Source of the DNA: JBCBDX01 sp039822005
GTDB taxonomy: Bacteria; Pseudomonadota; Alphaproteobacteria; Rhizobiales; Rhizobiaceae
Length of the DNA: 64,000 bases
Assembly: GCA_039822005.1 (NCBI GenBank)
Contig: JBCBMZ010000001.1
Span: forward strand, 124,001 to 188,000
Direction of reading: 5' to 3'
Shown here: positions 35,047-45,029 of the stretch, piece by piece
Layout: every line of letters starts with the position of its first letter
Position numbering within the stretch: position 1 is the first letter of the stretch
The notes under the pieces: model-generated
Told to the model about the DNA's origin: nothing
What the model saw: only the letters and a program-made list of their open reading frames with translations
The model's database searches: none
Made by a program: the position numbers and the translations under genes

Positions 35047-35346
35047 ATGATCCGTACAGCTACCCTGATCTTTGCCCCCCTGGTGGCGGCGTCACTCATC
35101 GTGACGCTGCCGGCAGCCGCCCAAAACGCGGAACTTGCTGCCGAAAACTACCGACAAGCAGACAACGATGGCGATGGGGTGCTCGTCTACGCCGAGTTCG
35201 CGACCTTCATTGACCTGAACGCGGCCGATGGGCTTGGCAATGCCGCCAGAGTCAGTTCACGCGGCATGCATGCGCGGGCATTCACACGTGTCGACGCTGA
35301 CGGTGATGGTGTTGTCACCCCTCAGGAGCTTCAGGCGCTCCAGTGA
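35047..35346 (+). CDS. Exported EF-hand protein
   Basis: 99 residues with a signal peptide (to about 25, PAAAQ) and two EF-hand loops, DNDGDGVLVYAEF and DADGDGVVTPQEL, both with the Asp/Gly/Glu pattern needed for Ca2+. It is predicted to be a periplasmic calcium-binding protein. An AAGGAGA ribosome-binding site precedes it, 23 bp after the repeat-protein gene, so the two are probably co-expressed. Its role next to an efflux pump is unclear. Confidence 0.88.
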   Translation: MIRTATLIFAPLVAASLIVTLPAAAQNAELAAENYRQADNDGDGVLVYAEFATFIDLNAADGLGNAARVSSRGMHARAFTRVDADGDGVVTPQELQALQ

Positions 35347-35505
35347 TTGCAGTTAATTTAGCTGCAATATCGTCGTCGCCAAGCCCGCTATTATAACTCG
35401 GATAGCGACGGCGATTGCGCTGCACCAGAAACTACCTGCCCCCATCCCCCAGGGGACATCTGGTGCAGCGCCACTCCTCACCATCACGAAAACGGAAACT
35501 GTCCA

Positions 35506-36216
35506 ATGAACTCGACGCTTCTGACTTCTGCCACGTTTTTTGCCCTAACGTTCAGCATCTTTGCTATCGCGGATGAACGACGCGAGGTATGCATCCCACG
35601 CGCCCCGGATACGGCGGGGCTGGATGTCGGATATGAGTTGATCGACATCCTGCGACGAGAAGCCTGGGTTACGACCGACTGGACCGTCGACGCCTATGCA
35701 GAGTTTTCGCCCGGGATCACCGCACCCAATTGGCTCAAAAATGACCCGCGCCAAGGATTTGCAGCGCGCATGGCGTTCGTTCGGTCGCCCGGCTGTGCTG
35801 CTGACGGTGAATTCACCTTTCAAACCATGTTCGGTCGCACATTCGTTCACGTTGCCGACCTCACAAGCCTGGGAGGCAATCACCTCACGAAAGGGGTCTT
35901 GACGGAAGCCCGCGTTAGTAAGCACCACAAGCTGGAATTTGACGAGGGGCAGACGGTTTCATTCCTCGTGTCACCAAGCGGCGAGCACTTTGTTCGCGTG
36001 AACCGACCTGCCGGCGCAGGCTACGGCGAACAGAACGTGCCTCTGGGCTGGAGCCTGCAGGATCTGACGCTGACTGCCCCGTGGCACGCAGACCTCATCG
36101 GAGACGTGGCCGTTCTGCGGCTGGAAGATGGTGTTTCGTACCAAGGTCCCGTTGGCGAAGTGCCGCTTGGTGCGGCAAAAGTCACCATCGAAACATCGGA
36201 ACATTTGGATAACTGA
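35506..36216 (+). CDS. Uncharacterised secreted protein
   Basis: 236 residues with a signal peptide (to about residue 22, AIADE). The mature protein looks beta-rich and lacks recognised motifs. The next gene begins 1 bp after its stop, so it is tightly coupled to the membrane-protein/efflux genes. It may be an accessory periplasmic factor of that system. Confidence 0.75.
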   Translation: MNSTLLTSATFFALTFSIFAIADERREVCIPRAPDTAGLDVGYELIDILRREAWVTTDWTVDAYAEFSPGITAPNWLKNDPRQGFAARMAFVRSPGCAADGEFTFQTMFGRTFVHVADLTSLGGNHLTKGVLTEARVSKHHKLEFDEGQTVSFLVSPSGEHFVRVNRPAGAGYGEQNVPLGWSLQDLTLTAPWHADLIGDVAVLRLEDGVSYQGPVGEVPLGAAKVTIETSEHLDN

Positions 36217-36217
36217 T

Positions 36218-36862
36218 ATGCGGCGTATCTCGACACTCTGGCTCGGGCTCGTCTTAGTCTACGCCGCCCTCTTGGCATGGCATCAGCCACTGCGCGCGCC
36301 CCTTAGCGAAGACGAGGTGCAGGCGGCATTTGGTGGGCAATATGCGCAAATGCGCCAAAGCGAAGATGCGCAGGCCCGGGCCTTTCTTGACTTCTTTTTG
36401 ACTGATGACGGCCGACCGTTCTTCATGGTTAATTTGGACGCGCTGCCAGAACAGACACCAGAGGTCGAAGAGGCCGCCCGGCAATATGGCATTTACATGA
36501 TCGGCCAATTGGTGTCGCGCGCCAGCTACCCCGTCATGTCCACGGACATCATCACGAGCCTGACCAACTCTCTGGAAGTGGATCTCGCGCCATTCGAGCG
36601 GCTGGTCGTAGTGCGCTACCGAAGCCGCCGGGATTTTCTCGAGATCGTGGCGTCGCCCCAGTTCCGACAGGAGCTCCGAAACAAGGGGGTGTCCCTCGAT
36701 GGCTGGTACTCGGCTCCTTCCACCATCGGACCGACCCTATCGCTTCCCGTCATGGCGCTCTGTCTTCTGATGCTCATCGGTCTGATCGGGACCCTGTGGG
36801 CGTGCAACACGTCACACGCGCGGAGCCTGCGCAACGGTTCTGATCCTGTTAGCTGGCAGTGA
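36218..36862 (+). CDS. Uncharacterised membrane-anchored protein of the efflux operon
   Basis: 214 residues from MRRISTLW, chosen because it directly follows the previous stop. It has an N-terminal helix (about 5-20), a soluble region and a C-terminal helix (TLSLPVMALCLLMLIGLIGTL split around 190). The domain between the helices is not recognised. The outer-membrane factor gene begins 1 bp later, so it is part of the same operon. Confidence 0.75.
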   Translation: MRRISTLWLGLVLVYAALLAWHQPLRAPLSEDEVQAAFGGQYAQMRQSEDAQARAFLDFFLTDDGRPFFMVNLDALPEQTPEVEEAARQYGIYMIGQLVSRASYPVMSTDIITSLTNSLEVDLAPFERLVVVRYRSRRDFLEIVASPQFRQELRNKGVSLDGWYSAPSTIGPTLSLPVMALCLLMLIGLIGTLWACNTSHARSLRNGSDPVSWQ

Positions 36863-36863
36863 C

Positions 36864-38291
36864 ATGACGTCCTCTCCTCTCACCTTCTCGACGCTTCTGG
36901 GAGCTGTCCTGCTATCCTCCTGCGCGATCAACGCCGACAAGGTGGCAACGCCGACCGTTGGCCTGACTGAACAAGCCACCTTCTCGGCTGGCGTACCTCA
37001 AGCCGGTCTGCCCCTGGTTGCCTCCGGCTGGTGGCGCACTCTTGGAAGCCCGGAGCTGGACGCGCTGATCGAGGCTCTCGCTGCGTCGAACCCAGATCTC
37101 GCTGCAGCCTCCCTTCGGGTTCTTCAATCGGAGCTGGAGCTTGGCACGACGCGGGCGCAAGGTCGACCGACGGTAACGGCAGGTTTTACCCGTACGACGA
37201 CATCCGCGACCGATTTTTCAGGTGTCCGTAACACTGACAGCACGGTCGATGTCAACGCCCAAGTTCGATGGGAAGCTGACCTTTGGGGTCGTATTGCCAG
37301 CGAAGGAGACACTTCGGCTGCGCGGCTCTCGGCAACCAGCTACGACAGGGATGCCCTTGCGAACTCTCTGATCGCGTCTGTGGTCCGCACTTACGTGTCA
37401 ATTGCCTTTGATCGTCGACAGATTGGCGCGACCCAACGGATCGTCGACAGTCGAGCCACAAGTCTCACCATCACCCGCGATCGCTTTGGCTCTGGCGTTG
37501 AAAGTACGACAGCCGGAACGGTAAAATCGGCCGAAGAAAACCTCGCCGCCGCCCGTGCCGATCTACCGGACCTTGAGCTTTCCATACTGCGTAACACGAA
37601 TGCGCTCGACGTATTTTTGGGCCGCGTGCCCACGTCGCGGTCTAACGTCACGGGGCGTTTGCCTGCACGTGTTCCGGATATGGCGTTTTCGACCGGTCGT
37701 CCGATCGATGCACTGCACCGCCGTCCAGACATTCGAGCCGCCAAAGCACGGCTTGTATCTGCCAATGCGAACATTAGCGTCTCGCTTGCTGACCGGTTTC
37801 CGACACTTACGATGACCGGCAACCTCCGGTCAGGTGGCGACTTGAGTGATATCCTGGATGTTGAAAACCTCATCGCGTCGTTGACGGCTGATCTCTTGCT
37901 CACCGTGTTCGATGGCGGTCGCGGCAGCAGACTTGTCTCGCTCAGGCGAGCGGAGGCTGAGGAATTGGCCCAATCCTATGTCACAACAGTGTTGGCGGCC
38001 GTAGCAGAGGTCGAAGATGCGTTGGCTGGTGAGCGGCTTCTCGCAGAGCGTTCGCGGCTTTTGTCAAAAAGGCTCTCGGCTGCCCGCGCGGCCACCACGA
38101 TTGCACGCGATCGCTACCGCGATGGGACGGGATCATATCTGACCCTGCTTGATGCGAGTCGCAGTGAAGCCTCGGCAGAGTCCGCATTTTTGAACGTGGA
38201 AAGATCGCGCTGGCTTAATCGCGTCGATCTAATGTTGGCTCTCGGGGGCACTTGGGACCCCGTTGAAACCGCGCCGGGGGAAGACAAATGA
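36864..38291 (+). CDS. Outer-membrane efflux lipoprotein, NodT/OprM type
   Basis: 475 residues forming the TolC-like exit duct of a tripartite pump. It has a lipoprotein signal (GAVLLSSC, lipidated Cys about 20), the typical W(W)RTLGSPELDALIEALAASNPDL start, and two repeats of long helices with ALFxRRPDIR-like motif ALHRRPDIRAAKARL near 290. The stop overlaps the start of the adaptor gene by 4 bp. Confidence 0.93.
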   Translation: MTSSPLTFSTLLGAVLLSSCAINADKVATPTVGLTEQATFSAGVPQAGLPLVASGWWRTLGSPELDALIEALAASNPDLAAASLRVLQSELELGTTRAQGRPTVTAGFTRTTTSATDFSGVRNTDSTVDVNAQVRWEADLWGRIASEGDTSAARLSATSYDRDALANSLIASVVRTYVSIAFDRRQIGATQRIVDSRATSLTITRDRFGSGVESTTAGTVKSAEENLAAARADLPDLELSILRNTNALDVFLGRVPTSRSNVTGRLPARVPDMAFSTGRPIDALHRRPDIRAAKARLVSANANISVSLADRFPTLTMTGNLRSGGDLSDILDVENLIASLTADLLLTVFDGGRGSRLVSLRRAEAEELAQSYVTTVLAAVAEVEDALAGERLLAERSRLLSKRLSAARAATTIARDRYRDGTGSYLTLLDASRSEASAESAFLNVERSRWLNRVDLMLALGGTWDPVETAPGEDK

Positions 38292-39499
38292 GCACCAAAA
38301 ACCCCAAGGGAACCGCAAAGCCGTTCGGCTCGGTCATCCTGGGCACCCTGCAGCTCTGCGCAGTGATAGGGGTGGTCGGGGGAACGGTGCTCCTGGCAAC
38401 CTACCTGCGCAACAATCAACCGGAGCGGGTGCAGGTCGAAACGCAAACTTTTACGCCAAGCGTTCAGACCACTACGATCGAGGCCCATAGCCGCCGCATC
38501 CCGTTGCAAAAGACGGGATCAGTTGAGCCTACCGTCTATGTCGATATCTCTCCCGAGGTCTCAGGCGTGGTCGAATCCGTTGCGGATGGCCTTGCAGGCG
38601 GTGCGACTTTTGAGGCGGATGAGATATTGTTCAGCATTTTTCGCGGCGACCTCGCGATTGAGCTTCGGCGTCGCAAGGCCGATTTGGCTGCCGCTCTGGC
38701 CTCGCTCGATATCGAGCGGGCGCAGGCAGAAAACGCGCGGCGGGAATGGGAAAGCTTCGGTCGTGGAGAAATCACCGACCTTGCCGCCAGAGGGCCTCAG
38801 GTGCGCTCGGCAGAGGCGCAGGTGCTGATCGCTGAGGCGCAGGTCGAGACCGCGGCGTTGGACCTCAAACGCGCGGGATATAGCCTGCCGTTCGCCGGGC
38901 GGATCGTCGAAACCTCTCTCGCCCCCGGCCAAAGAGTGAGTGCCGGTCAGTCCTACGGACGGGTCTACAGCTTTAAGAGTATCGAAGTAGCCGTCTCGCT
39001 TTCGCCTGATGAACTGGCGTTGCTCGACACGGTGATCGGCACGCAGGCAACGGTGACCGCCCGTGTGCTGGGCAAGCCTGTTACATTGCAGGGCGGGATC
39101 AGCCGCATCGACGGCGAAGTGGATCGCACAACGCGCCTGACAACCGTGATCGTTGGCCTGGACGTGGACAAGGTTCGCGAGGTAAGTTTGCAACCCGGAA
39201 CATTCGTCACCGTCGCATTTGATGGGCCCGAGATCGAAAATATCGCCGAAGTTCCCAACGCGGCACTGCAAGAAAACGATCAGGTTTGGCTCGTGGAGGA
39301 CGACACCCTTCGGCTGAGCGCCGGGCTGCAAGTTGTTCTCCGTGACCGCGATACGACGCTTGTCACCGGGCTTAAAGACGGCGCGCGCGTTGCGCTTGGG
39401 ACAATCGCGGACGCAGCGAACGGGATGAAAATCCGGGCGGAAACCTCGGTAAGCACCACCACAGGTCCAACAAGCTTTATAGAGGTCGTCGCCGAATGA
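38288..39499 (+). CDS. RND efflux periplasmic adaptor
   Basis: Membrane-fusion protein of 403 residues. An N-terminal helix (about 14-37) anchors it. Then come a lipoyl-like half (VYVDISPEVSGVVESV), an alpha-hairpin rich in Ala/Glu/Arg, the second lipoyl half (LPFAGRIVETSLAPGQRVSAGQ) and beta-barrel segments. It should link the inner-membrane pump to the outer-membrane duct. It overlaps both neighbours by 4 bp, so the three pump genes are translationally coupled. Confidence 0.93.
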   Translation: MSTKNPKGTAKPFGSVILGTLQLCAVIGVVGGTVLLATYLRNNQPERVQVETQTFTPSVQTTTIEAHSRRIPLQKTGSVEPTVYVDISPEVSGVVESVADGLAGGATFEADEILFSIFRGDLAIELRRRKADLAAALASLDIERAQAENARREWESFGRGEITDLAARGPQVRSAEAQVLIAEAQVETAALDLKRAGYSLPFAGRIVETSLAPGQRVSAGQSYGRVYSFKSIEVAVSLSPDELALLDTVIGTQATVTARVLGKPVTLQGGISRIDGEVDRTTRLTTVIVGLDVDKVREVSLQPGTFVTVAFDGPEIENIAEVPNAALQENDQVWLVEDDTLRLSAGLQVVLRDRDTTLVTGLKDGARVALGTIADAANGMKIRAETSVSTTTGPTSFIEVVAE

Positions 39500-42400
39500 C
39501 CCCCGGCACCCAAAGGTACGACGGCATCCTGAGCTGGTTTGCCGGAAATCACGTCGCCGCCAACATCCTGATGGTCGCGCTAATTTTGGCAGGGGCATAT
39601 ACCGTGCTCACCATGCGCACGGAGCTGTTCCCGCCAATAGACCCGCTGCAGGTCACGGCGAGCGTATCCTATCCCGGGGCGAACCCTGAAGAGGTTGAAA
39701 GCGGTATCGTGATCCGCATGGAGGCAGCCATGTCGGGGGTTTCCGGAATCGCCCGTATTACTGCGCGCGCGGCAGAGGGGCTTGGCACGGTGACGGCAGA
39801 GCTCTCTTCTTATGCAGATCCCGACGAGACGCTCGCCGATATTCGCGATGCCATAGACCGGTTGCCCGAGTTTCCCCCTGAGGGCGCGGAAGATCCGTCC
39901 GTTGAAAAGGCGGCGGTTCGACCGAAACTAATGACGTTGGCGCTCTTTGGCGACGTCGGAGAACGCGCGCTTCGCAAAAGTGCCGAGCGCCTGCGCGATG
40001 ATTTGCTCGCGGTCAGCCAGATCGCCGAGGTCGAACTCGGCGGGGTGCGCGCCTACGAGGTCTCTATCGAAGTGGATGAAGAATCCCTGCAACGCTTCAA
40101 CCTCACCTTCGAGGCCATCACGCAAAAGATATCTGCTGCGTCTCTCGACCTAGCGGGCGGAACACTCCGAACTGCCAATGGTGAGATCCTGCTGCGTACC
40201 CCGGCCAGGCGCGCTGACGCCGAAGGCTTCTCTGACATCCCCATTATCGTGACGGAAGACGGTGCAACCGTTCTCTTGTCCGATATTGGTACGGTGCGGG
40301 ACAGTTTCTCCGACGGGGATCTGATTAATGTCTATAACGGGCAGCCGGCCGTGTTCATCTCCATTTACCGCGCTCCCGAGCGGGGGGCCATCGACACAGA
40401 AGGTGTTGTACGCGACTTCCTGGACACCGTCAGAATGCCGCCGGGAATAGACCTGGAAATCCGCGACAATGACACGGATGTTCTGCGGGACCGCGTCAAC
40501 CTGATGCTTCGGAATGCCATCCTGGGCTTCGGGCTCGTGTTTTTGTCCTTGGTGCTGTTCCTCGACCTCAAGCTTGCGTTCTGGACGAGCCTCGCCATTC
40601 CAATCTCGTTCCTTGGCGGGCTAGCCATCGCGAGCTATTTCGGCGCGTCGATTAACATGATCTCACTCTTTGCATTGATCATCGTGCTGGGAATCGTTGT
40701 CGATGACGCCGTCGTCATCGGCGAAAACATCTATCAGGCGCAGGAACAGGGCGATGCCGCCTTCGCGGCCACTCTTCGCGGCGTCAGGGGTGTTGCTGCC
40801 CCCGTCACACTCGGCGTGATGACGACAATCATGGCTTTCGCGCCGCTCGCATTTACAAGCGGCACCCTTGGTCAGATTATCTCGGTCGTGCCGATCGTCG
40901 TGATTGCAATTCTCTTCGTGTCACTCGTGGAATGCCTGCTCATCCTCCCGGCGCATTTGTCGGGCGGCGGTCGATGGAGCGTCGGCCCCCTCCTGTGGGT
41001 ACAGCGCGTCTTTCAGGCGGCGCTGGCAGGTGTGACGCGGCTGATCGTCCGCCCCTCGGTCCTTGCGGCGGTGCGGTTCAGGTATCTGACCATGGCCGCG
41101 GTATCCGCCGGGATTGTGCTCGCCTCAGTCGCCTATTCGACCGGCCATCTTCGCTTTGTTTTCATCCCGCCGACAGAAGCAGATGGCGTTCAGCTTACGC
41201 TCACGATGGCCGAAGGCGCGCCCTTCTCGACCACCCGGCAGGGCGCTGAAGCAGCACTTCTGGCCGCCGCACGGGTGAACGACCAGATCGCGACCCGCGA
41301 TGGTGCTGCGCCCGTCGTCCGTACATCGGCCACAATCGGGCAGGCATCAGCGTCTAGACCCATTGGAGGCAGCTCTGATAGTGGCTCCAACGTGGCCCAA
41401 ATCCGCATTGAACTCACGCCCTCCGACAGCCGTTCCATCGGCTCCATCGATTTCGAGCGGCTCTGGCGCGAAGAAATCGGTACCTTGGGCGGCGCCGATA
41501 GTATGGTCTTCGTCAGCGGTCTCTTCATCCTCGGCGATGATGTCAGCATCGAATTCAGCCACCCCGACGATGACGCGCTCCTTGCAGCTGCCGAAAGCCT
41601 TAGCAACCGCCTGAATGCAACAGCCGGTGTCTCTGATATTGAGTTCTCGCTTCAGTTTGGCAAGCGCCAGCTCGAGTTCCAATTAAACGAGCTTGGCCGA
41701 TCTCTCGGCCTCTCGGACTCGGACATGGCGCGGCAGATCCGCCGGGCGTTTTTCGGAGAGTCCGTGCAGACGCTGCAGCGCGGTCTGGAAGAGGTCGACG
41801 TCGTTGTGCGTTACCCAGAAGATGCGCGCACAAGCCTGAGCGACGTCTACAACCTGCGGATGACCCTCCCGGGCGGCCAAACGGTTCCCGTCACCGCAGT
41901 TGCCGACATCACGGAAGCGCGTGGGTTTTCAACCATCGAACGCGCAGATGGGCGGCGTATCGTGCGGGTCACCGCCAAGGTCGACCCCGATGTCACAACG
42001 TCTGACAACGTGAATAACAACCTCACCGCCGAATTCTTGCCAGAGCTAACAGAGCGGTTCACCGGCCTGTCTTGGTCGAAGAGCGGTCAGTCCGCGGATC
42101 AGAATGATGATCTCTGGAACCTGCTTGGTGCCATGGGGATCGCCATGCTCGGGATATTCGTGATGCTTGCGTCGTTCACGCGCAGCTATATCCTGCCGCT
42201 CGTGATCCTTACCACCGTCGCCTATGGCGTTGTGGGGGCCATCATCGGTCATATCGCGCTCGGCTTCCCGCTGACCTTCATTTCACTGTTTGGCATCGTC
42301 GCGCTCTCGGGGGTCGTCGTGAACGACACCATTCTTCTATTGGACGATTACACCAAGCGCATCGCACGTCTTCCGGGTCTCGATAAAGGGGTCGCCATCG

Positions 42401-42672
42401 CCGAGAGCGCCGCGCGCCGCTTCCGCCCAATCTTGATGACGACGCTGTCAACCGCGTTCGGACTTTTGCCGATGATCTATGAGACCTCGTTGCAGGCCAA
42501 ATTCCTCATCCCCATGGCAATCAGCCTCGGCTTCGGCATTTTGATCGCGACGCCCGTGCTGCTCTTGGCTGTGCCTGCAACAATAATGATCCTTGAAGAT
42601 TTTGGCGCGCCGTTTCGGTGGGCGCACCGCATATTTGGCGTAAGCAGTAGCGACGCGCGAGCCGCGCAATAA
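39496..42672 (+). CDS. RND-family efflux transporter, inner-membrane pump
   Basis: 1058 residues, full length for an AcrB/MexB-type pump, with twelve predicted helices and two large periplasmic loops. The proton-relay Asp pair is in helix 4 (IVLGIVVDDAVVIGENI), and the duplicated C-terminal half has FISLFGIVALSGVVVNDTILL. The sequence is closer to the environmental HAE-like branch than to AcrB. The exported substrate is unknown. Probable control is by the divergent two-component system. Confidence 0.94.
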   Translation: MTPGTQRYDGILSWFAGNHVAANILMVALILAGAYTVLTMRTELFPPIDPLQVTASVSYPGANPEEVESGIVIRMEAAMSGVSGIARITARAAEGLGTVTAELSSYADPDETLADIRDAIDRLPEFPPEGAEDPSVEKAAVRPKLMTLALFGDVGERALRKSAERLRDDLLAVSQIAEVELGGVRAYEVSIEVDEESLQRFNLTFEAITQKISAASLDLAGGTLRTANGEILLRTPARRADAEGFSDIPIIVTEDGATVLLSDIGTVRDSFSDGDLINVYNGQPAVFISIYRAPERGAIDTEGVVRDFLDTVRMPPGIDLEIRDNDTDVLRDRVNLMLRNAILGFGLVFLSLVLFLDLKLAFWTSLAIPISFLGGLAIASYFGASINMISLFALIIVLGIVVDDAVVIGENIYQAQEQGDAAFAATLRGVRGVAAPVTLGVMTTIMAFAPLAFTSGTLGQIISVVPIVVIAILFVSLVECLLILPAHLSGGGRWSVGPLLWVQRVFQAALAGVTRLIVRPSVLAAVRFRYLTMAAVSAGIVLASVAYSTGHLRFVFIPPTEADGVQLTLTMAEGAPFSTTRQGAEAALLAAARVNDQIATRDGAAPVVRTSATIGQASASRPIGGSSDSGSNVAQIRIELTPSDSRSIGSIDFERLWREEIGTLGGADSMVFVSGLFILGDDVSIEFSHPDDDALLAAAESLSNRLNATAGVSDIEFSLQFGKRQLEFQLNELGRSLGLSDSDMARQIRRAFFGESVQTLQRGLEEVDVVVRYPEDARTSLSDVYNLRMTLPGGQTVPVTAVADITEARGFSTIERADGRRIVRVTAKVDPDVTTSDNVNNNLTAEFLPELTERFTGLSWSKSGQSADQNDDLWNLLGAMGIAMLGIFVMLASFTRSYILPLVILTTVAYGVVGAIIGHIALGFPLTFISLFGIVALSGVVVNDTILLLDDYTKRIARLPGLDKGVAIAESAARRFRPILMTTLSTAFGLLPMIYETSLQAKFLIPMAISLGFGILIATPVLLLAVPATIMILEDFGAPFRWAHRIFGVSSSDARAAQ

Positions 42673-42765
42673 CTGTTAGGAATGAAGCCTCAATTTTTGA
42701 CAAAAGACTGCTTCCAGCCCAACACCGACGCCCAAACTATTATTTTATCAACCAGCCAAAACCTC

Positions 42766-43653
42766 TTATGCAAATACGCTCATCACATGGTCCGCAACGG
42801 CCTGCGTGCATTTGCCGTGATTTTCTTTGGAGCGCATGCGGATCTGATATTTGCCCAGCGGGGGCAGGCCATGCTCATCACCGAGCGCAACAAGGGGGTC
42901 TTCCAAAGATCCCTTCGGAAACGGCGCGACGGCCAAATCCGCTATGATTGCGGCCCGTTGCGCCATGGTGTGCGATGTTTTGTAGGCTGTGCGGTAGGCG
43001 CGCCCCTTGCTCACCAGCACATCGGTCGCCTGCCGACACCAGGCGCATGTGTCTTCCCACATGGAGACGGGCAGCGGATCGCGCATATGGGCCGAGCCGC
43101 CTTTGACACCGGCCCAGACCAGATCCTCTTCCAAAAGCACTGTCGCCCCAGGATCAGGCGCTTGGCTTTGTGCAGTGTAGACCATCACGTCCAATTCACC
43201 GCGCTCAAAACGTTTGACGAGATGCTCGGACGATTCCACCACCACATTAACGCGAATGTTGGGATGGGTGTCCGCAAAGCGTTTCAGGACTTCGGGCATG
43301 ATGCGCTGGCCGTAATCATCGGGCGCGCCCAGCGTCACGATGCCGGCCATATCAGGCACGATAAACCGCGCCATCATCTCGTTGGACAGTGCCAGCAGGC
43401 GGCGCGCATAGGTCAAGAGCACCTCACCGTCTGATGTGAGCGAAACAGAGCGGGAGTCACGCTCAAAAACCGATCGCTGCAAAATGTCTTCCAGCTTCTT
43501 AACCTGCATCGAAACCGCCGACGGTGTTCTGAACACGCGTTCTGCGGCTTTCGAAAAACTCTTGGTTTCCGCAATCGCAACAAAAGTGCGCAAGAGATCA
43601 AGGTCTACCGAATGATTGCCGGCGGCTTGGATGGTGTTGGTCGGCGCATTCAT
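42766..43653 (-). CDS. LysR-family transcriptional regulator
   Basis: 295 residues with an N-terminal winged helix (LDLLRTFVAIAETKSFSKAAERVFRTPSAVSMQVKKLED region, about 17-56) and a periplasmic-binding-like effector domain. It is divergent from the DUF1127 gene with a 105-bp shared upstream region and converges on the RND pump gene. DUF1127 genes next to such a LysR gene are common in alphaproteobacteria. Inducer unknown. Confidence 0.93.
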   Translation of the reverse strand: MNAPTNTIQAAGNHSVDLDLLRTFVAIAETKSFSKAAERVFRTPSAVSMQVKKLEDILQRSVFERDSRSVSLTSDGEVLLTYARRLLALSNEMMARFIVPDMAGIVTLGAPDDYGQRIMPEVLKRFADTHPNIRVNVVVESSEHLVKRFERGELDVMVYTAQSQAPDPGATVLLEEDLVWAGVKGGSAHMRDPLPVSMWEDTCAWCRQATDVLVSKGRAYRTAYKTSHTMAQRAAIIADLAVAPFPKGSLEDPLVALGDEHGLPPLGKYQIRMRSKENHGKCTQAVADHVMSVFA

Positions 43654-43758
43654 GGCTTATCTTTCAATTAATCTGAATGATACGTCAAATCTATTCGTTT
43701 GATTGAAGCGTGAATTTCGATGATTGTCCAGCCATCGGCATTGAAAAGGAGATAACCG

Positions 43759-44055
43759 ATGGCACATCTTGATTATTCGCAGCGGTTCGAAGAGGGCCGC
43801 ATATCCGCGTTCTTTACGGCACTGGCTCGACTTTCCCGTGATTGGTGGCAGGCCCGTGCGGCGCGCCAATCAGTTTTGGTACAGCAGTGGGACGACCGTC
43901 AGGCGTTCAATTCCTTGCTGGGTAAAGAAGAATGGGTTCTCAACGACATAGGCGTTCACCGCGGTGACGTGGAGTATTTGGCCCGTCAACCGCTGCACGT
44001 AAACGCGGCCAAAGAGCTGGAAAAAATCCGCGCCAATGTAATGCAAGGCAGGTAG
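43759..44055 (+). CDS. DUF1127 protein
   Basis: 98 residues with a C-terminal DUF1127 region (WDDRQAFNSLLGKEEWVLNDIGVHRGDVEYL, core LNDIGVHRGDVEYL). Small DUF1127 proteins in alphaproteobacteria affect RNA turnover and stress or phosphate responses, but the conserved Arg-rich tail of the shortest forms is not obvious here. A GAAAAGGAG site precedes the ATG. It is probably controlled by the divergent LysR regulator. Confidence 0.88.
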   Translation: MAHLDYSQRFEEGRISAFFTALARLSRDWWQARAARQSVLVQQWDDRQAFNSLLGKEEWVLNDIGVHRGDVEYLARQPLHVNAAKELEKIRANVMQGR

Positions 44056-44065
44056 ACTTGACCCA

Positions 44066-44947
44066 TCAACCCAACCAGTCGACGCGATACAGATCGCGTC
44101 GGCGATCCGCCAGATTTCTGACGGAACCCTGCCTGCGCGCTTGATCCAGCGCTGAAAGATCAAGATCAGCGAAGATCATTTGCTCCACTTGAGGTTCTGC
44201 CTGGGCGGCAATTCCATCGCGGGCAAAACCATGATCATTGGGCGTCAGGATCGCACTTCGTGCATAGGCCATTTCCAGATTGGCGACATTTGCGATATTG
44301 CCCACAAAGCCCGACGTTACCACATAGCATTGGTTTTCAACAGTACGCGCATGGCAACAATAGGTAACGCGTAAATGGCCAGCACGCGTATCCGTGAGAT
44401 ATGGCACAAATAATATGTCGACTTGCGCTTGGTCCATGAGTCGGCGCGTAAGCTCAGGAAACTCACTATCATAACATATCAGCACGCCAACGGGCCCGCA
44501 GTCGCTGTTGACAGGCGTGACATCCTTCCCGCCTGCAAAGCCCCATACATTGCGCTCATCGGGCGTTGGGTGGATTTTGCAGATCGTATCCAGCCTGCCG
44601 TCGCGGTGCGCAAAATAACTGACATTTTGACTGGTGCCGTCATCGAGACGCATGGCATGCGATCCGCCAATAATATTGACTGTAAATTTTTCCGCGGACC
44701 TGGCCAGCCAGTTTTTCCATTCAGCTGTGTAGCCGTTGAGAGCTTCGATGGCTTTGCTCGCGGGCACCATGTCCGGCGCGCAAGCCAGCAATGGCAATGT
44801 GACATGTTCCGGGAAGCAAACAAAATCGGCGGCATACTCACTGGCAACGCGCACATAATGTCCAAGGCGCTCGAAATATGCTGTCGGCGAGGCAGGCGAA
44901 CCAAGTGCCAATTGGATGGACGCCACCCGTACTTTTCGTTTTGCCAT
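44066..44947 (-). CDS. Nitrilase-superfamily carbon-nitrogen hydrolase
   Basis: 293 residues with the Glu-Lys-Cys triad: Glu about 47 (CFPEH), Lys about 124 (CKIHPTPDE) and Cys about 158 (LICYDSEFPE). The family hydrolyses nitriles, amides or N-carbamoyl compounds; this subgroup is often found alone or after a GNAT domain, and the substrate cannot be named. The first residues MAKRKVRVASIQ fit a cytosolic enzyme. It is separated from the BMP-binding-protein gene by a terminator. Confidence 0.92.
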   Translation of the reverse strand: MAKRKVRVASIQLALGSPASPTAYFERLGHYVRVASEYAADFVCFPEHVTLPLLACAPDMVPASKAIEALNGYTAEWKNWLARSAEKFTVNIIGGSHAMRLDDGTSQNVSYFAHRDGRLDTICKIHPTPDERNVWGFAGGKDVTPVNSDCGPVGVLICYDSEFPELTRRLMDQAQVDILFVPYLTDTRAGHLRVTYCCHARTVENQCYVVTSGFVGNIANVANLEMAYARSAILTPNDHGFARDGIAAQAEPQVEQMIFADLDLSALDQARRQGSVRNLADRRRDLYRVDWLG

Positions 44948-44972
44948 GAATGATGCTCATAGGTGAAGATAC

Positions 44973-45000
44973 AAAAAAACTGCCGACGAAACGCCGGCAG
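44973..45000 (-). terminator. Terminator after the BMP-family gene
   Basis: On the minus strand CTGCCGGCG pairs with CGTCGGCAG (one G-T pair) around a TTT loop, followed by seven T. It lies about 30 bp beyond the stop at 45030. Confidence 0.88.
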
Positions 45001-45029
45001 CTCCTTCATGAACGGACATATGCCGGCGA

